NCBI GenBank assembly: GCA_946699065.1
Contig: CAMPDV010000301.1
Location: forward strand, 1-64,000
Origin: Loxodes magnus
Lineage: Eukaryota > Ciliophora > Karyorelictea > Loxodida > Loxodidae
Direction of reading: 5' to 3'
Length of the DNA: 64,000 nt
Shown here: one piece after another, positions 48,728-61,900 of the stretch
How the letters are laid out: each line of letters opens with the position of its first letter
Numbering within the stretch: position 1 is the stretch's first letter
Translations under genes and position numbers: made by a program
Notes under the pieces: model-generated
What the model saw: only the letters and a program-made list of their open reading frames with translations
Told to the model about the DNA's origin: nothing
Databases searched by the model: none

Positions 48728-48785
48728 AATTTATTCCGTCCGAAAATTTTCCTGTAGTGTAAAACGCTGAGCAAAAAAACAAAAT
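48728..48785 (-). repeat. Dispersed CACTA-like motif, copy 3
   Basis: On the minus strand it reads GCTCAGCGTTTTACACTACA, then GGAAAATTTTCGGACGGAAT. It is the mirror partner of the 34,218 copy. Confidence 0.55.
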
Positions 48786-49204
48786 TAAATTTTTTTCATT
48801 TTATTATTCATTTATTAATTCAAAAAAAAATTTAAACTTTTAAAATCTATCTCTGTTCTTATTTATATCGAAAAATAATTTTATTGAGATTCAAAAATTA
48901 AAATTTTTTTCTTAAAAATATTTTATGAATTAAAATTTTCCCTTTCACTAATATGTTCAACTCTCTAAAAAAATCCTTTTTAAATTTTCAAACTTTTTTT
49001 AAATTCAAAAAAAAAAAGATAACCAAAACGTTGTAAAAGAAAAATATTCCTTTTATTAAAAAAAATCAAAATTTTTAAACTTTTTTCTAAAATAATTTTA
49101 AAATTCCTTTCTTAAAATTTAATTCCTTTCCTTAAAAAATTTTATCACTTCTATCTTTTAACACCTTTTAAACTTTTTATACCCTTTTCAAACCCTTTGT
49201 CCCA

Positions 49205-49270
49205 TTTTGCAAAAATTTAGTCCATCCAAAAAAATGTCTTGTAGTGCAAAACGCCGAGCAAAAAAACAAA
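49205..49270 (-). repeat. Dispersed CACTA-like motif, copy 4
   Basis: On the minus strand it reads GCTCGGCGTTTTGCACTACA, then AGACATTTTTTTGGATGGAC and TAAATTTTTG. It is the mirror partner of the 33,547 copy. Confidence 0.55.
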
Positions 49271-49321
49271 TTTCTTATTTTCACAAAAATTACACTCAAA
49301 TATCAATCTTATTACACTAAT

Positions 49322-49495
49322 TAATTACAAATTTAATTTAATTTAAATTTAATTTAACTTAATTTTAATTTTAATTTTAATTTAATTTTAATTTTAATTT
49401 TAATTTAATTTTAATTTTAATTTTAATTTTAATTTAATTTTAATTTTAATTTAATTTTAATTTTAATTTAATTTTAATTTAATTTTAATTTAACT
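49322..49495. repeat. AATTTTAATTT tandem repeat, right arm only
   Basis: About 170 bp built from 5-11 nt units (TTTAA, ATTTTAATTTTAATTTAATT). The mirror site in the left arm (about 33,450-33,540) lacks the array, so it expanded after the arms separated. Confidence 0.75.
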
Positions 49496-50334
49496 ACACC
49501 TTCTATATAATTCACCCGTAAACTCCCACAAAATTTATAAATTAAATATTGCCACAAAAATTTTTACAACATAAAAAAATTACAACAGAAAATTTTATAA
49601 CAGAAAACTTTTATAATTTAAAAAATAATTATTTTTAAAAACTTTAAACCTTTTCTTTCTCTTTCAATAAAATTATTAAAAAAATTCAAATGGTTTTTTT
49701 TAATCTTTATACTCTTATAATTATTCAACCCTCTCTCTTCTCACAAAACAATATTTCTCGTAATAAACAATTATAAAAAAATATAAACATTCCACTATTC
49801 TTAAAATAATTATCCTTTTAAAATACTTAAACAATAACGCAATTACTCTTTTAGATTAAAAAATCACATTCAATCCTTTATTTAGTAAATACTTGCACCC
49901 TCTTTTACCTAATTATATATTAGATACATACTCTTACACCTCAACAATTTAAACAAAAACTTATATCATTATACTTTATTATTATTATATTTATTCAACT
50001 ACATTGACACTTTGTTATTTTACTACTTTATTGCTTAGAGTCGTAACTCAACTTTAGTATACATTTAATATATTATCACTGCTGTTTAACCGTATAATAT
50101 CATTGTAATTTTTATATATGAGTATAACTGTATAACTGTATAATAAAATTATAGATTAGTATTATAACAGTATAACAGCATATATAGTATTATAGATTAG
50201 TATTATAACTGTATAACTGTATAACTGTATAATAACATAGTAATATAGTAATATATTGATTATTCAAATATTTAAGTTCATTAATCTAAATAAATATATT
50301 AATTTAATAAGTTCATTAATTTAATAAAAACATC
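49496..50334. other. AT-rich inner right arm
   Basis: Mirror of about 32,490-33,420 minus the 15-bp array. It contains ATAACTGTAT-type repeats at 50,120-50,235. No gene is seen. Confidence 0.4.
50120..50235. repeat. ATAACTGTAT-type short tandem repeats, right arm
   Basis: Repeated ATAACTGTATAACTGTATAA units in the mirror position of 32,570-32,685. Copy number differs between the arms. Confidence 0.6.
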
Positions 50335-53067
50335 TCATCTCATACTTCTCTTCAAGTCCTACTTTCTCATCTATATGTTGCTTGCTTCACAATTACTCAA
50401 TCTCATTCCATAGTGAGCATATACCCTATTCCAATCCAACTACTTTATTATTAAATTAATTAAATTGACACCTACCTATCCTACAGATAAATCAACACTT
50501 AACAACCTCTGTACATTCCATCTTCTCAAGTAGCCATATTCATCCCCAGAATAAATCCATCTTGAATCCTTTGATAATGCCAAGGAACATATTGTATATT
50601 CGTGACCACTCAAAGTTAATACACACTAACCAGATGAAAAAGACCATATCTTTATGGTTGAATCTTATGATGCTGATATGATATATCTAGAGTCAAAGGA
50701 GATTACTACCAAGGAAATAACAGAAGTATGTCCCTCTAAAGTTCTCAGGAGAGTACCATCAGGGAAATTTCAGATCTTTATAGTTTTGTCACGAGATGCT
50801 GATATGATATATCTAGAGTCATAGGAGATTACTACCGATCTAACATAATGAGTATGTCCCTCTAAAGTTTTAACACAGGAACTAGATAAAAAATCCCAAA
50901 ATGAACTTTATAACTTTCATATCTTAATAGTTTTGTCAGATGATGCTGATATGATATATCTAGAGTCATTGGAGATTACTACCGAAGAAATAGGTCAAGT
51001 ATGTCCCTCTAAAGTTCTCAGGAGAGTACCATCAGGGAAATTTCAGATCTTTATGGTTGAGTCATCAGATGCTGATATGATATATCTAGAGTCCAAGGAG
51101 ATTACTACCGAGAGAATAGAATCAGTATGTCCCTCTAAAGTTCTCAGGAGAGTACCCTTGGGGAAATTCCAGATCTTTATGGTTTTGTCACCAGAGGCTG
51201 ATATGATATAACTAGAATCAAAGGAGATTACTACCGAGTTAACTGGACGAATATGTCCCTCTAAAGTTTTAACACAGGAACTAGATAAAAAATCTCAAAA
51301 TGAACTTTATAACTTTCATATCTTGATATTTTTATCTCATGATGCTGATATGATATATCTAGAGTCATTGGAGATTACTACCGAAGAAATAGCAGAAGTA
51401 TGTCCCTCTAAAGTTTTAAGGAGAGTACCATCAGGGAAGTTTCAGATCTTAATTGTTTTATCATATGAACCAGTGATGATGTATTAATTGTCAGGAGAGA
51501 TAGCTATTGATCTGATGCCATAGGAATGACCTTTAAGTTCATGAGGATACTCAGTTACTATATCGGAAAGATCAGCATTACTCAATACACAACCGATAAA
51601 CTTAGTATTTCTTAAATTACATTGATGGAAACTTGAATTAGAGAAATCACATTCAGTAAATGTCATGTCCGATAGATCTGCTTGCACTAATCTCATGTTG
51701 GAGAAATTTTATTATGATGCAAACTTAACATTCAGGTAGTTAAGTATCGTTATCACATTCGATGATACCTACGATACTTACTATGATGATCTAGATAAGT
51801 CTAACATCTAATTTAATTTATCAGCCAGTTATTAATTGGATACCCTAGATAATTATAATAAGACCGATGTCTAAAGGGTTAAGCTTGAGTGATTTAAAGG
51901 AGATTACTTCAAAAACTAAATATCAATACTTTATTGTTGTTGTAGTTGGTCTAAGATTTGAATTAACTATTCGAACGTTAGAGTATTGAAGTCTACTAAG
52001 GCTTATTTTATCAAGTTTGGCTGCTCTTAAAGTTATTGAACTTAAAAGTTCTATTACTCTAACTAAAGTTTAAGGATATATTGAAGTAACTGATATTCCT
52101 TACTTAAAGCAGAATTTGAAACTTCTTGGCATATTTTAAATTGAGATTAGTCTTTTTATATTAGTTACTCTAAAACTTATTATTTGTCTTAACTTTAGTG
52201 TCTTAGGGAGGCTTAGTCTTAATATAAGTATTATAATTATTGGTTTTCCTATATTTCTTATTATTGAAGATCCTATAATTGTTTTTGCTGAAATTACTAT
52301 TATTATTATTGACATTGACATAGACCACTTATTACCCTTTATTAACTGAAATAAGATTCTATTAACTAACAAGCTTTTTAATTAGTTAATATCTAACCCT
52401 ATGAATGATCTCTCAGAAAATTGAAGACATTTAAGAGATAATACTGAATATTATATTGCAAACCTTAATCATTCAAATTTAAATTAGATTCATTTTTTAA
52501 CTCCTTGATCTCTCTTAAGATATCCGTAAATTACTACTATTATTCTTATAGCTAATACTGATTTGCCTGCTGGTGTATATGCTAGCGCTATTACTATTAT
52601 TGAATATTGAGTTCCGATAATCGATTCAGTAAACTCTTAATTCTATTCACTCTTTAAGAATATTATTCTATCAAGATCTTGAATATTCATTTAATTACCT
52701 ACTAGCAGATATTATTTCACTACTAACTAACTCCATTGATAACATTTCTTATAAACTATAACTAATCTTATTTCTAATTCTATTAGTCCTATAACCAATC
52801 GAGCTATTGATTTAACCATATTTAGTCCAATGCACGAGGTTGTTGAGGCATCAAAGGTTATATTGGTTATTGTACCATATAGTTTTGTAGATCCTAAGGA
52901 CTTATAATAAAATTTTGCTGATGATATCTACAATATACCATTCCCGTAAGCTGATATATGGTACCTAGACAGTTGAAACATTAAACACAGTTGCAAGGAA
53001 GTTGCTTGGCTTAAAACTAACCTTAATCGAAAGCATTTCTACAGTTAGGACACTGTTACATATCCAT
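50335..53067 (-). CDS. Zinc-finger, coiled-coil, pentapeptide and WD40 protein, right arm (single frame)
   Basis: From ATG 53,067 to TGA 50,337-50,335 is 2,733 nt, exactly 911 codons. The three anchor points I checked (start, the MRLVQADLSD pentapeptide start at 51,696, and the end) share one frame. The domain order is as in the left arm: zinc finger, Q-rich coiled coil, pentapeptides, WD40 propeller. The array is about one repeat longer than in the left arm, and the repeats are shuffled in sequence. TGA stands at Trp positions where sister repeats have TGG (KIW-KLQSSF, SSFWDF, and at 52,724-52,722 against TGG in the left arm). ORFs on the plus strand at 50,933-51,211 are shadows. This is the better candidate for a working copy. 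Confidence 0.75.
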
Positions 53068-53317
53068 TTATAAAAAATAAAATTAGTTTTAGTATTTAGA
53101 AACTAATTACAATGAAATAAAAATTAAAATATTTAAAATTTAATTATTAAATTTAATTTATTAATAAAATACAAACTAATAAAGAAGAATTTCTCTTAAA
53201 AAATGAGAAAAAAGAGATGGTTTATACCCAAAATAAAGGGGCCAAATCATAAAAAATGGGCTTTCCTATCAAAAATCCGAAAAGAGAAAGTAACTTTAGG
53301 TAAGAGACACTGAATCT
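53068..53317 (-). promoter_or_regulatory. Upstream region of the zinc-finger/WD40 gene, right arm
   Basis: About 250 bp between the gene start and the SSU breakpoint. It is a close mirror of 29,641-29,889, and its length is conserved. No specific promoter element is recognised. Confidence 0.3.
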
Positions 53318-53726
53318 ACAATCGACGAGATGAAGCCCAGTATCGTTATTTCTTGTCTCATTCAGGATTGGGTAATTTGCACGCCTACTGCCTTCCTTAG
53401 ATGTAGTCTCTCAGGCTCCGGAATTGAACCCTAATTCTCCGTTACCCGTCACTGCCATACTAATCCAATACCATCGAAAACTGATAGGGCAGAAACTTGA
53501 ATGACCCGCCATGCTTCATGGTCCTAGTGTATTATAATTCCCACACAAACTAAATATCAAATAAACATCTTGCATGCATTCTAGAATTACTACGGTTATC
53601 TAATACACCATCAAATAAACTATCACTGTTTAATAAGCCATTCGCAGTCCCACGAGTAAATGCTTAAACATGCATAGCTTAGTCTTTGAGACAAATATAT
53701 GACTACTGGCAGGATAAACCAGATTT
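53318..53726 (-). rRNA. SSU (18S) rRNA, first ~400 nt, right arm, truncated
   Basis: The minus strand starts AAATCTGGTTTATCCTGCCA and carries the same conserved 5' landmarks as the left copy, ending at the same breakpoint. Position 12-13 of the 5' end differs from the near-universal TTGATCC (here TTTATCC), one of several private changes marking it as a pseudogene. Confidence 0.9.
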
Positions 53727-54474
53727 ATACTTTTCTATTTCCATCCACTTTTTCTATATACTCCTTTCCTCTCCCTTCATTTATGTTTCATAACACTACC
53801 CTTCAAATATCCATACTACAGCCCACCTTTTACCCCTACTTGTCTTAAAAAATATACGCTAAGCCACCACTATAGGCATCAAGATCTTTTTACCTTCTTA
53901 GCCAATCTTCATTTTTTATATATACATTTCTCAACTTTTAGATTCATGCCTTTGTCACACATAACTCATTCATTAAGCACATCATTTTTTCTTTCAAGTC
54001 TCTTTTCTACTTTTTATCTACTTATATTGAATCTTCTTTCCTCAAACGGTAGCACTTAAAGTGCTTAATACTTAAGTATCATCTTCTTCGTTTCATTCTT
54101 CATCTATCCAAACTTTTTCTCTTGCTTTCTCTTTTTTCAAATTTTCATAAATTTGAAATTTTCACTTCCTTTAGAGTCCAAGAAATCTTCTTATTAATGC
54201 TTTTTACTACTCTTTTCATTCTTTTATCTCTATCCTTCTACTACTGATTAGCACTTAAAAATTCATCTCTTCTTCATCATCATTAGATATCAAGCGACAA
54301 TACCTTTTCAAGTTGGGTCTTTAGCAGCTTTTATTTCAAATTTAAAAAAATTTGAAATTTTGCACTTAATAATCAAAGTAAGTTAAAGTAAGTAAAACCC
54401 CAGAAGATATAGTAATGAGAATCTCGATGTAAAATCCTAAATAGATGATACAAAGATAAGTAACTAAAGGAAAG
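53727..54474 (-). other. rDNA intergenic spacer, right arm
   Basis: Mirror of 28,496-29,235, with the same TTTGAAATTT-type inverted repeats near 54,140 and 54,340. On the plus strand it is pyrimidine-rich. No gene is seen. Confidence 0.55.
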
Positions 54475-54595
54475 ACTAGGTACTACTCGGTACAACTAGG
54501 TACTACTAGATAAGATTAGGTACTATTAGGTACAACTTCTTTTTAACTAGGTACTAATAGGTATATGTACTCGGTACAACTAGGTACGACTATGA
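54475..54595 (-). repeat. TACC-type minisatellite, right arm
   Basis: Imperfect GGTACTACTCGGTACAACTA units between the LSU breakpoint and the spacer, mirroring 28,366-28,495. Confidence 0.7.
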
Positions 54596-55017
54596 GCGGT
54601 TTCTGTCCGTTCTGAACTGGCCGTAGGACACCTGTGTTATCTTTTAACAGATGTGCCGCCCCAGCCAAACTCCCCACCTAACGGTTTCTCCCACCCAACT
54701 ACATTGCTAGAAAGTTACTGTATGACAGGATAAGTAAAGTGATATTAGTAGTAGTGGTATTTCAAGATCGCGGCCTCCCACGCCGCTCTACTCGCCAGAC
54801 TAGAGTCAAATTCAACAGAGTCTTCTTTCCCCGCTGATCATGCCAAGCCCGTTTCCTTGGCAGTGGCATCGCTAGGTAGTAGATAGGGACAGTAAGAATC
54901 TCGTTAATCCATTCATGCACGTCACTAATTAGATGACGAAGGCATTTGGTTACCCTAAGAGAGTCATAGTTACTCCTGCCATTTACTCGTGCTTCGTTGA
55001 ATCTCATCACCTTGACT

Positions 55018-55048
<31 letters not shown>

Positions 55049-56880
55049 TAACATATCACCTTCACAATGCTTTGTTTTAATTAAACAGTTGGATTCCTCC
55101 TACCACTCCAGTTCTGAGGTGGCCAATCGCCGCAGGGCCGACCACTTTCGGTCATGGCGACAAAACTCCCACTTCCGTGAAAATTAAGTTACACAATCCC
55201 TCCAGTGGAGACTTCTACCTAGCCCTCAGAGCCAATCTTTCTCCCGAAGTTACAGATCTAATTTGCCGACTTCCCTTACCTACATTATTCTATTGACTAG
55301 AGGCTGCTAACCTTGGAGACCTGCTGCGGTACAGGAACGAATACTCCTACATATTACAGGCCGCAAATTTCATGGATCGTAGTTGGTGCTCCAGACAACA
55401 CATACAGTTTACTACTCTTCCATACATCACGCCTCCCTCACTATAATGGATCCAGGCGCACATGTATGCTAGACAGAAAAGACAACTCTCTCCCAGGATC
55501 AACCCCGACATATTGCGACATACTGTGTCACCACTATGTAGTAAGTACCATTTGAATATTAACCATATTCCCTTTCCCTCGTAAAGTTAGGATCAGGTTA
55601 CTCATAATCCAGTGCGGTTCTTATGAAAACCTTCTCCACTTCAGTCTTCCAAGTTGGTATTGGAATACTTGCTAATACCACCAAGATCTGCACTAATACA
55701 TGCTCCATAACTCTTCACAGAATTACCTCCATGTAGATACTACGCCCTCCTTCACCAGAGGGCAGAGTATGGCACCCGCCTTTCGCGACTACCATTTTCA
55801 GGGCTAGTCCATTCTGTAGTTGAGTTATTACACACTGCTTAGCAGGTTCCGACTTCCATGGCTACCGTCCTACTGTCTTAATGGACTAACGCCTTTACTT
55901 GCAGACGGGTTCTTTCGCCTTAACTCCGTTTCAGGTTGCCCTCATCTCCAGTTCTGCTTACCAGGATTGGCCCACTAGGGACATTTATGTCATGTCACGT
56001 TCATTTATGAAACGTTACTGAACCCATTTAAAGTTTGATAATAGGAGGAAGAAGTTACTTCTCTCGAACCTCTATTCATTGACTTTACCGGATACCACGA
56101 AAAGTTTCAGCTATCCTGAGGGAAACTTCGGAGGAAACCAGTACTAGATGGTTTGATGAGTCTTTCGCCCCTATACTTAGGTCCACAGAGCGATTTGCAC
56201 GTCAGCACCTACACGAACCTCCACCAGAATTTCCCCTGGCTTCGTCCTGCCCAAGCATAACTTACCATCTTTCGGGTCCCAGCCATTTCGCTTACTCTAC
56301 TTACGGGTCTCTACTGATGGTAGAGATCACTTTCATTTCGCCTACACATTTTCATGCACAGACTCGCGATATAGCTAGATTCTTTGGACTGTGTTTCAAG
56401 ACGGGACGGTCTGTCCACTATATCCTTGCAATACTTCTTTTCAAAGTTTTGCTCAGATTTATCGTAGAACCAAAGCTTCTTCTCCAACTATTTCAGGTCT
56501 TTTAACTCTCTTTCCAAAGTGCTTTTCACTTTTCCCTCACGGTACTTGTGCACTATTGGGCTCTGGACGTATTTACCCTTACGAGGAGTTTATCTCGCAC
56601 TTTGGACAGCAATCCCAAGCTGTCCGACTCTTAGATAGTTTGGTTTTTAATCTAATTGAACCTCACGGGGTTATCACCCTCTATGACATGTCATTCCTAA
56701 CCAATTTGGTCAATCAAACCTAAACATCATTCCTCCCTAACTTAGACAATTCCGAAGATTTACAAGTGGGCTTTGACCGCTTCATTATCCGTTACTAAGG
56801 CCATCCTTGTTAGTTTCTTTTCCTCCGCTTACTGATATGTTTAAGTTCATCGGGTTATCTTGCTCCCCTCAAATCACAAA
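54590..56880 (-). rRNA. LSU (26S/28S) rRNA, 3'-truncated, right arm, probable pseudogene
   Basis: Mirror of 26,081-28,370 with the same 3' breakpoint after CAGAAACCGCTCATAG. It carries its own private changes at conserved sites, for example AACCCGATGAACTTAAACAT where the left copy keeps AACCCGCTGAACTTAAGCAT, while it keeps GGAGGAAAAGAAACTAAC where the left copy is changed. The plus-strand ORFs at 54,933-56,723 are antisense shadows. Confidence 0.9.
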
Positions 56881-56956
56881 TACATATACTCAGTTTTTTC
56901 ACTTGGTAAGAGAATTCTTATTCACTTACATTTGTATTTTATATGATACTGAAAGG
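56881..56956 (-). other. ITS2, right arm
   Basis: Short spacer between 5.8S and LSU, near-identical to the left-arm copy. Confidence 0.7.
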
Positions 56957-57103
56957 AACATACCTTGAGTTTCCCCAAGGTGCCTGATGCGTTGGGAAAT
57001 CTGATGACTCACAAAATCCTGCAATTCGCATTGAATTTCGTGCTTCGCTGCGTCCTTCATCAACGCCAGAGTTTAGGCATCTATTGTTGGGGCTTTTGTT
57101 TTG
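56957..57103 (-). rRNA. 5.8S rRNA, right arm
   Basis: On the minus strand it contains GATGAAGGACGCAGCGAAGC and AATGCGAATTGCAGGATTTT. It differs from the left copy at several sites (CGTTGATGAAGG for CGTCGATGAAGG). Ends approximate. Confidence 0.88.
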
Positions 57104-57185
57104 TTTAGGTTTATATATTTGATAAAATGAAAGCCAGAATAAAGCTGTAAATAGATTTGGGTTTTGTAATGTCCGATATTAATGT
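57104..57185 (-). other. ITS1, right arm
   Basis: AT-rich spacer of about 80 nt between SSU and 5.8S, mirror of 25,772-25,862. Confidence 0.7.
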
Positions 57186-57299
57186 TAATGATCCATCCGC
57201 AGGTTCACCTACGGATATCTTGCTACAACTTCTCCTTCCTCTAAGTGATAAGGTTCACTTAACTTCCCATTAGTCCGAGAGGTTCACCTGATCACTCGA

Positions 57300-57348
<49 letters not shown>

Positions 57349-57964
57349 GTGCAAGCTGATGACTTGTGCTTACTAGGAATTCCTAGTTGACGACCAAGAA
57401 TTGCAAGGATCAATCCCAACTATGACGCAGTTGCGAGGTTGGCGGAATAGCTATACTTAGAAACTCATTGGCTGAGTTAGTGTAGCGTGCGTGCGGTCCA
57501 GGACATCTAAGGGTATCACAGACCTGTTATTGACTCACACTTCCTCCAACTAAAAGCTGGAAGTCCCTCTAAAAAGACAACTTCCTCGGATAGAAAGAGT
57601 CTATTTAGCAAGTTGAGGTCCCGTTCGTTATCAAAATTAACCAGACAGATCACTCCACCAACTAAGAACGGCCATGTACCACCACCCATAGAATCAAGAA
57701 AGAACTCTCAATCTGTCAATCCTTACTATGTCTGAACTTGGTAAGTTTCCCCGTGTTGAGTCAAATTAAGCCGCAGGTTCCACTCCTTGTGGTGCCCTTC
57801 CGTAAATTTCTTTAAGTTTCAGTCTTGCGACCATACTCTCTCCAGAATCCAAAGACTTGGATTTCTCGGAAGGTGCCAAGGAGATTTATAAGGTCTCCCC
57901 GATTCCTAGTCGGCATAATTTATGGTTAAGACTAGAACGGTATCTGATCGTCTAGGATCCCTTT

Positions 57965-57996
<32 letters not shown>

Positions 57997-58197
57997 TCAA
58001 ATGCTTTCGTAGTAGTTGGTTTTCAGTAAATCCAAGAATTTCACCTCTGATTACTGAGTACCAATACCTCCAACTGTCCCTATTAAAGATAGTAGATAGT
58101 CTCGCAAAAAATAACCACGAGTATTATTCCAGCTGCGGTATTCAGACAGGAGCCTGCCTTAAACACTCTAGTTTCCTCAAGGTAAAGGGCCTGCCAA
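57186..58197 (-). rRNA. SSU (18S) rRNA, 3' 60%, right arm, probable pseudogene
   Basis: Mirror of 24,764-25,771 with the same 5' breakpoint next to the zinc-knuckle stretch. The 3' end keeps GTAGGTGAACCTGCGGATGG and GGATCATTA, closer to a normal 18S end than the left copy, but has AGTTGTAGCAAGATAT where AGTCGTAACAAGGTAT is expected. Plus-strand ORF 57,975-58,238 is antisense. Confidence 0.9.
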
Positions 58198-58224
58198 AGA
58201 AATTAAATAAAAACAACAGATTTA

Positions 58225-58910
58225 ATAATAAGGAATAAAGCACTTTAATGTTAAAACAAATTGGAACAGCTTGAACGAGAAAACTATAAAAAAACACAAA
58301 TCCAATTTATATGCAAGACTTAATATGAACACTGATAATAAAAGTCCAAACATTGTAAGAAGATCTTAATAAAAAGAAGAATTTGAAGATTTCATTGGAG
58401 ATAAAGAGCCTTACTATGGCGGACATTATAAACATCACAAGAAAAAAAATACTAAGAGATAGTCTTCAAATAATGGAAATCGAGATCTAAATTTTTCAAG
58501 AATAAGATGAAAAAAACTGGGTGAAGTATGATTAAATAAGCACATATATTAAAAGAAAACTGCAATAATTCCTTCAAGAATCAAAATAGAGTGGTTGTAC
58601 TTCAATGTAAATAGAGAAAAGAAATAAACAAACATAAATAAAACCAAAGGGAATAAGAAAATTATGCAGCATTTGCAAAAATTGATGGTACTTATGACGA
58701 AAATGTCCGCAGCAGGAGAAAAAATAAGAGCAATCTGAAGATCGATCTGACATAAGGCAATAATTTCTTTCCATCGAGGGATCGAAAGATCTGAAGGAAA
58801 AAATCAGATAGGAGCTTGAGTTCTATTAGAAAAAAGAGACTCCCATAAACTTTAAGATCTTTTTAATCTTCTAACCGGAAGATATACCTCATTTATACTT
58901 TATTATTAAA
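58225..58910 (+). CDS. Zinc-knuckle protein fragment, right arm
   Basis: Mirror copy of the 24,050-24,735 stretch. The knuckle near 58,660-58,710 is CxxC-KNWWYLWRKC, so the change of the expected His to Tyr is shared by both arms and predates the duplication, or is original. The copy lies between the SSU fragment end (58,197) and the LINE tail. The neighbouring minus-strand ORF (58,574-58,774) is an antisense shadow. Confidence 0.4.
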
Positions 58911-58969
58911 AAAAATTAAATCTATAAATATAAATAACGTGATTCCACCATTACTATGCTCACCAAAAT

Positions 58970-61900
58970 TCAGAAGAAGAAACCAAATTTTACTGTTAAT
59001 AATAGTCTAAAAATGTTTTAGTTTTACCTGGCCTTCTTGATGATCATATGCTTATTCTATCTCCTCTTCCAACTATCTAGCGCTTGCTAATTTGAGAATT
59101 AAGGATCTATTCTACTAATGAATCTTTCTGAAGTAGTTGCTTATTTATTATTATCTATTGTAGTCTTTTTTATCTTCCTTGTTTTTATTTCATCCGTGAA
59201 CTTTTTTTACGTTTCTTAGATCATATTCCAACTTAGTGTCAAGTTAATCTCATTTACTTTTTTCTACTTTTAGTTTTTTCTTGTTAACAAGTACTTTGTA
59301 TATTCAGATATGCTCACTTGAACTGACTCTTTAATTCTAATTCATTTTTCTATGGAAAGTGAGGGTTTTATTTAGATATCCCATTTTACTTTCTTTAGCA
59401 AACTTTCGATAAAATCTTTGAACCTATTAAGATTTTTGTTCTTTCTATAATGATTTACTTCAGCTTTCAAACTCTTAATTTCCCCAGACTATTTTGATTA
59501 AGATTAATTAAATTAGCATTATATTTGTTTGTTTTTTCTAAGTTCTATTGTCTTTAGTTTTTATGCTAATATATCTCTTTCCTGTTAGTATTGTCCACAT
59601 ATCTCAATTATGTGAAATTAATTTTCTACGCCATTTGAGCATAGTCTAAATATATCATTTTCTAAAAAGTTCTTAACTTTAAAGTCTATGCGGCCTACTG
59701 CATTTGGCTCTAAGTCTAAACAAATAACAAGTTTCCTATTTTCTGTGTTTGTTGTATCTTAAATTGGGTGGGCCTATAATAAATGATTCCATTAATTAAC
59801 TTCTATACATGAAACTTGTCGTAATATCCTGTATGCGGTTTATTACTTCTACATTGATGTGAAATTTTATAGTTTCATTTAATATTAATTTGATCTTTTT
59901 TCATTTCATTCTTCCTAAACTATAATTCACCCATTGATTGCAGTTTATCAGAACTTTTAAAGATTAAATTTCAAATAGGATGTTGTTTTTTAGCAGATAC
60001 ATTCAACCGTCTACTGCTGATTCGAAATTTAATAGTAGTTTTTATCTGAACATTACATCTGTTATCATAAATAGAATTAAATTTTAGTAAACTGTAATTC
60101 GCATCTTAATATTTTCGTTTTATTTGCAGAAAGATCCATCTATTATCACTCTAAGGGATCTACGTCAAATTTTTTCTATTTTCTATTATTTTTACCTATA
60201 GTTTCTTCAATGAATGGAATACATTAACTTCCATATCCGAAAATTTAGATAAAGCTTTTAGTATCATTTGCGCATTATATGGTGTAAAGCCTTCTTATAA
60301 TGTGATTTAATAAAGGATTTATCCTTATGTCTTTTAACATTCAGTAATCCTAAACTCTAGATGTTTTTAGTGTAATATTTCCTCTTATATTCCGTGACCT
60401 AGATACTTAAAAATATTTAAACTTTATATTTCCATATCAATTAATTTATTTCGTTTAGAGTGTCATATTATTTTCATTTCATAATAGTCATTTTTTTGTC
60501 AGCTATTGACAAGATGTAACTTTCAGCTCTTGTGTCTAATCTTCAATCTTTTTTTTTACTTAGTCTGGCTAAACTATGTATGCTATGTCATCAGCATAGG
60601 CTAGTGCACCACAGTATCTTCGCATTGTATAATATTCTGTTTTTAGTTCTATTGCTACTCCAATATGATTTTCTTTTAGTTTGTTTAGAAGTATATTTAT
60701 TATAATATTGAAGATATTGGGGAAACATGTACAGCCTTATTTGACTCCTTTTTCTGTAATAAACTTATCCGAAAAGAGGTAATTTATTCTCAATTTAATG
60801 TCTTCTTCTCTGTATATTTCAGCAAGAAGTTTTATTAATTATTCTGGTACTCCTATTTCAAGCTTTGTCATATATCTTCCTTATAACTGATTTAAAAACT
60901 TTCATTATATCAATAAAAATTAAAAATGCTTCTTTATTGTTTTTATAAAGATACTCCTAGATAATTCTGAGGGTGAAAAATATGTTGAGCTTAAGATTTA
61001 TTAGGCTTAAAACTGTATTATAATTCATCGTCAAGTCTAATAAGATATGATTTTAGTTATTCGAATATCCATAGATCTATAATATTTAGGATATGATTAA
61101 TAAGGGAAATAGGTCTTCAATTCATCGGGTTAGCTGTGTTTATCTTTTTTATGAATAATTATAATATATGGTCTTTTGTTCTTCTAGGAATATTTCCTGA
61201 TTCTAATATTTCCCTATTAGCTGAGTCATCACCTTTATTAATTTTTACCCTCCGGAATTTATTGTACTTGATTTTATTTGATCTGGTCCTGTTGCTTTTC
61301 ATTGTGATAGATTTCTTATACATTATTCAATTTCTACCATTTTGATTTCTATTGGTTATTTATTTCTAAATTGATTTAGTAGATTTTTATTTCCATTCCT
61401 ATAGAAATTTTCTCAACTTGTCTTGAAGAGTTGGAAGTCTTCTTAATTTATTAGTATTCACGTTGCTATTTTTCCTCTTTTATATAATCTCTGCATATTC
61501 TTTCATGTGTCACTTAGGTTTCCTTTATTGACTGCATCTAGGAGAATATTAAATTGATTTCTATAATCTTTTTCATACCTTGTCTATATTCCTGTCTTAT
61601 TTTGATCTCTCGTATCTGGTTTATTTTATTAATCGTTTTACTTTTATGACATGATTTTTGAATTATTTTCTTAGTTGTTTCGTCTCATTTGAATAATTGT
61701 ATTTTTTCGGCATAGAAGTAGTATGTCCACATATTAGAGTTGCGCCTTATTGAATTTATTCTTATAATTTGTCATAGAATTTTTCATAACTATGAGAGAA
61801 TTGCTTATTTCCATATCTTCAACTCATTTCTAGAAATTTTCTTATACCAATATTTATTGAAGTTTTTTAAAACCGATCTTTTTTTTTACTTTACTTAATC

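Larger units (their letters stand above)
47301..49320. other. AT-rich loop edge and inner right arm
   Basis: About 2 kb of very AT-rich sequence. From 47,840 on it is the mirror of 33,620-35,150. No coding frame was found. It carries two CACTA-like motif copies, listed separately. Confidence 0.4.

Noticed and set aside
49322-49495. AATTTTAATTT array as a telomere
   Set aside because: The unit does not match known ciliate telomere repeats (C4A2 or C4A4 types), and it is internal and imperfect.
54762-56723. ORFs of 62-110 codons in the right rRNA region
   Set aside because: They are the mirror images of the left-arm rRNA shadows, inside the LSU copy.
61136-61345. Plus-strand ORF of 69 codons, and the ORF at 20,968-21,201
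   Set aside because: Antisense to the LINE coding region in its mirror copies.
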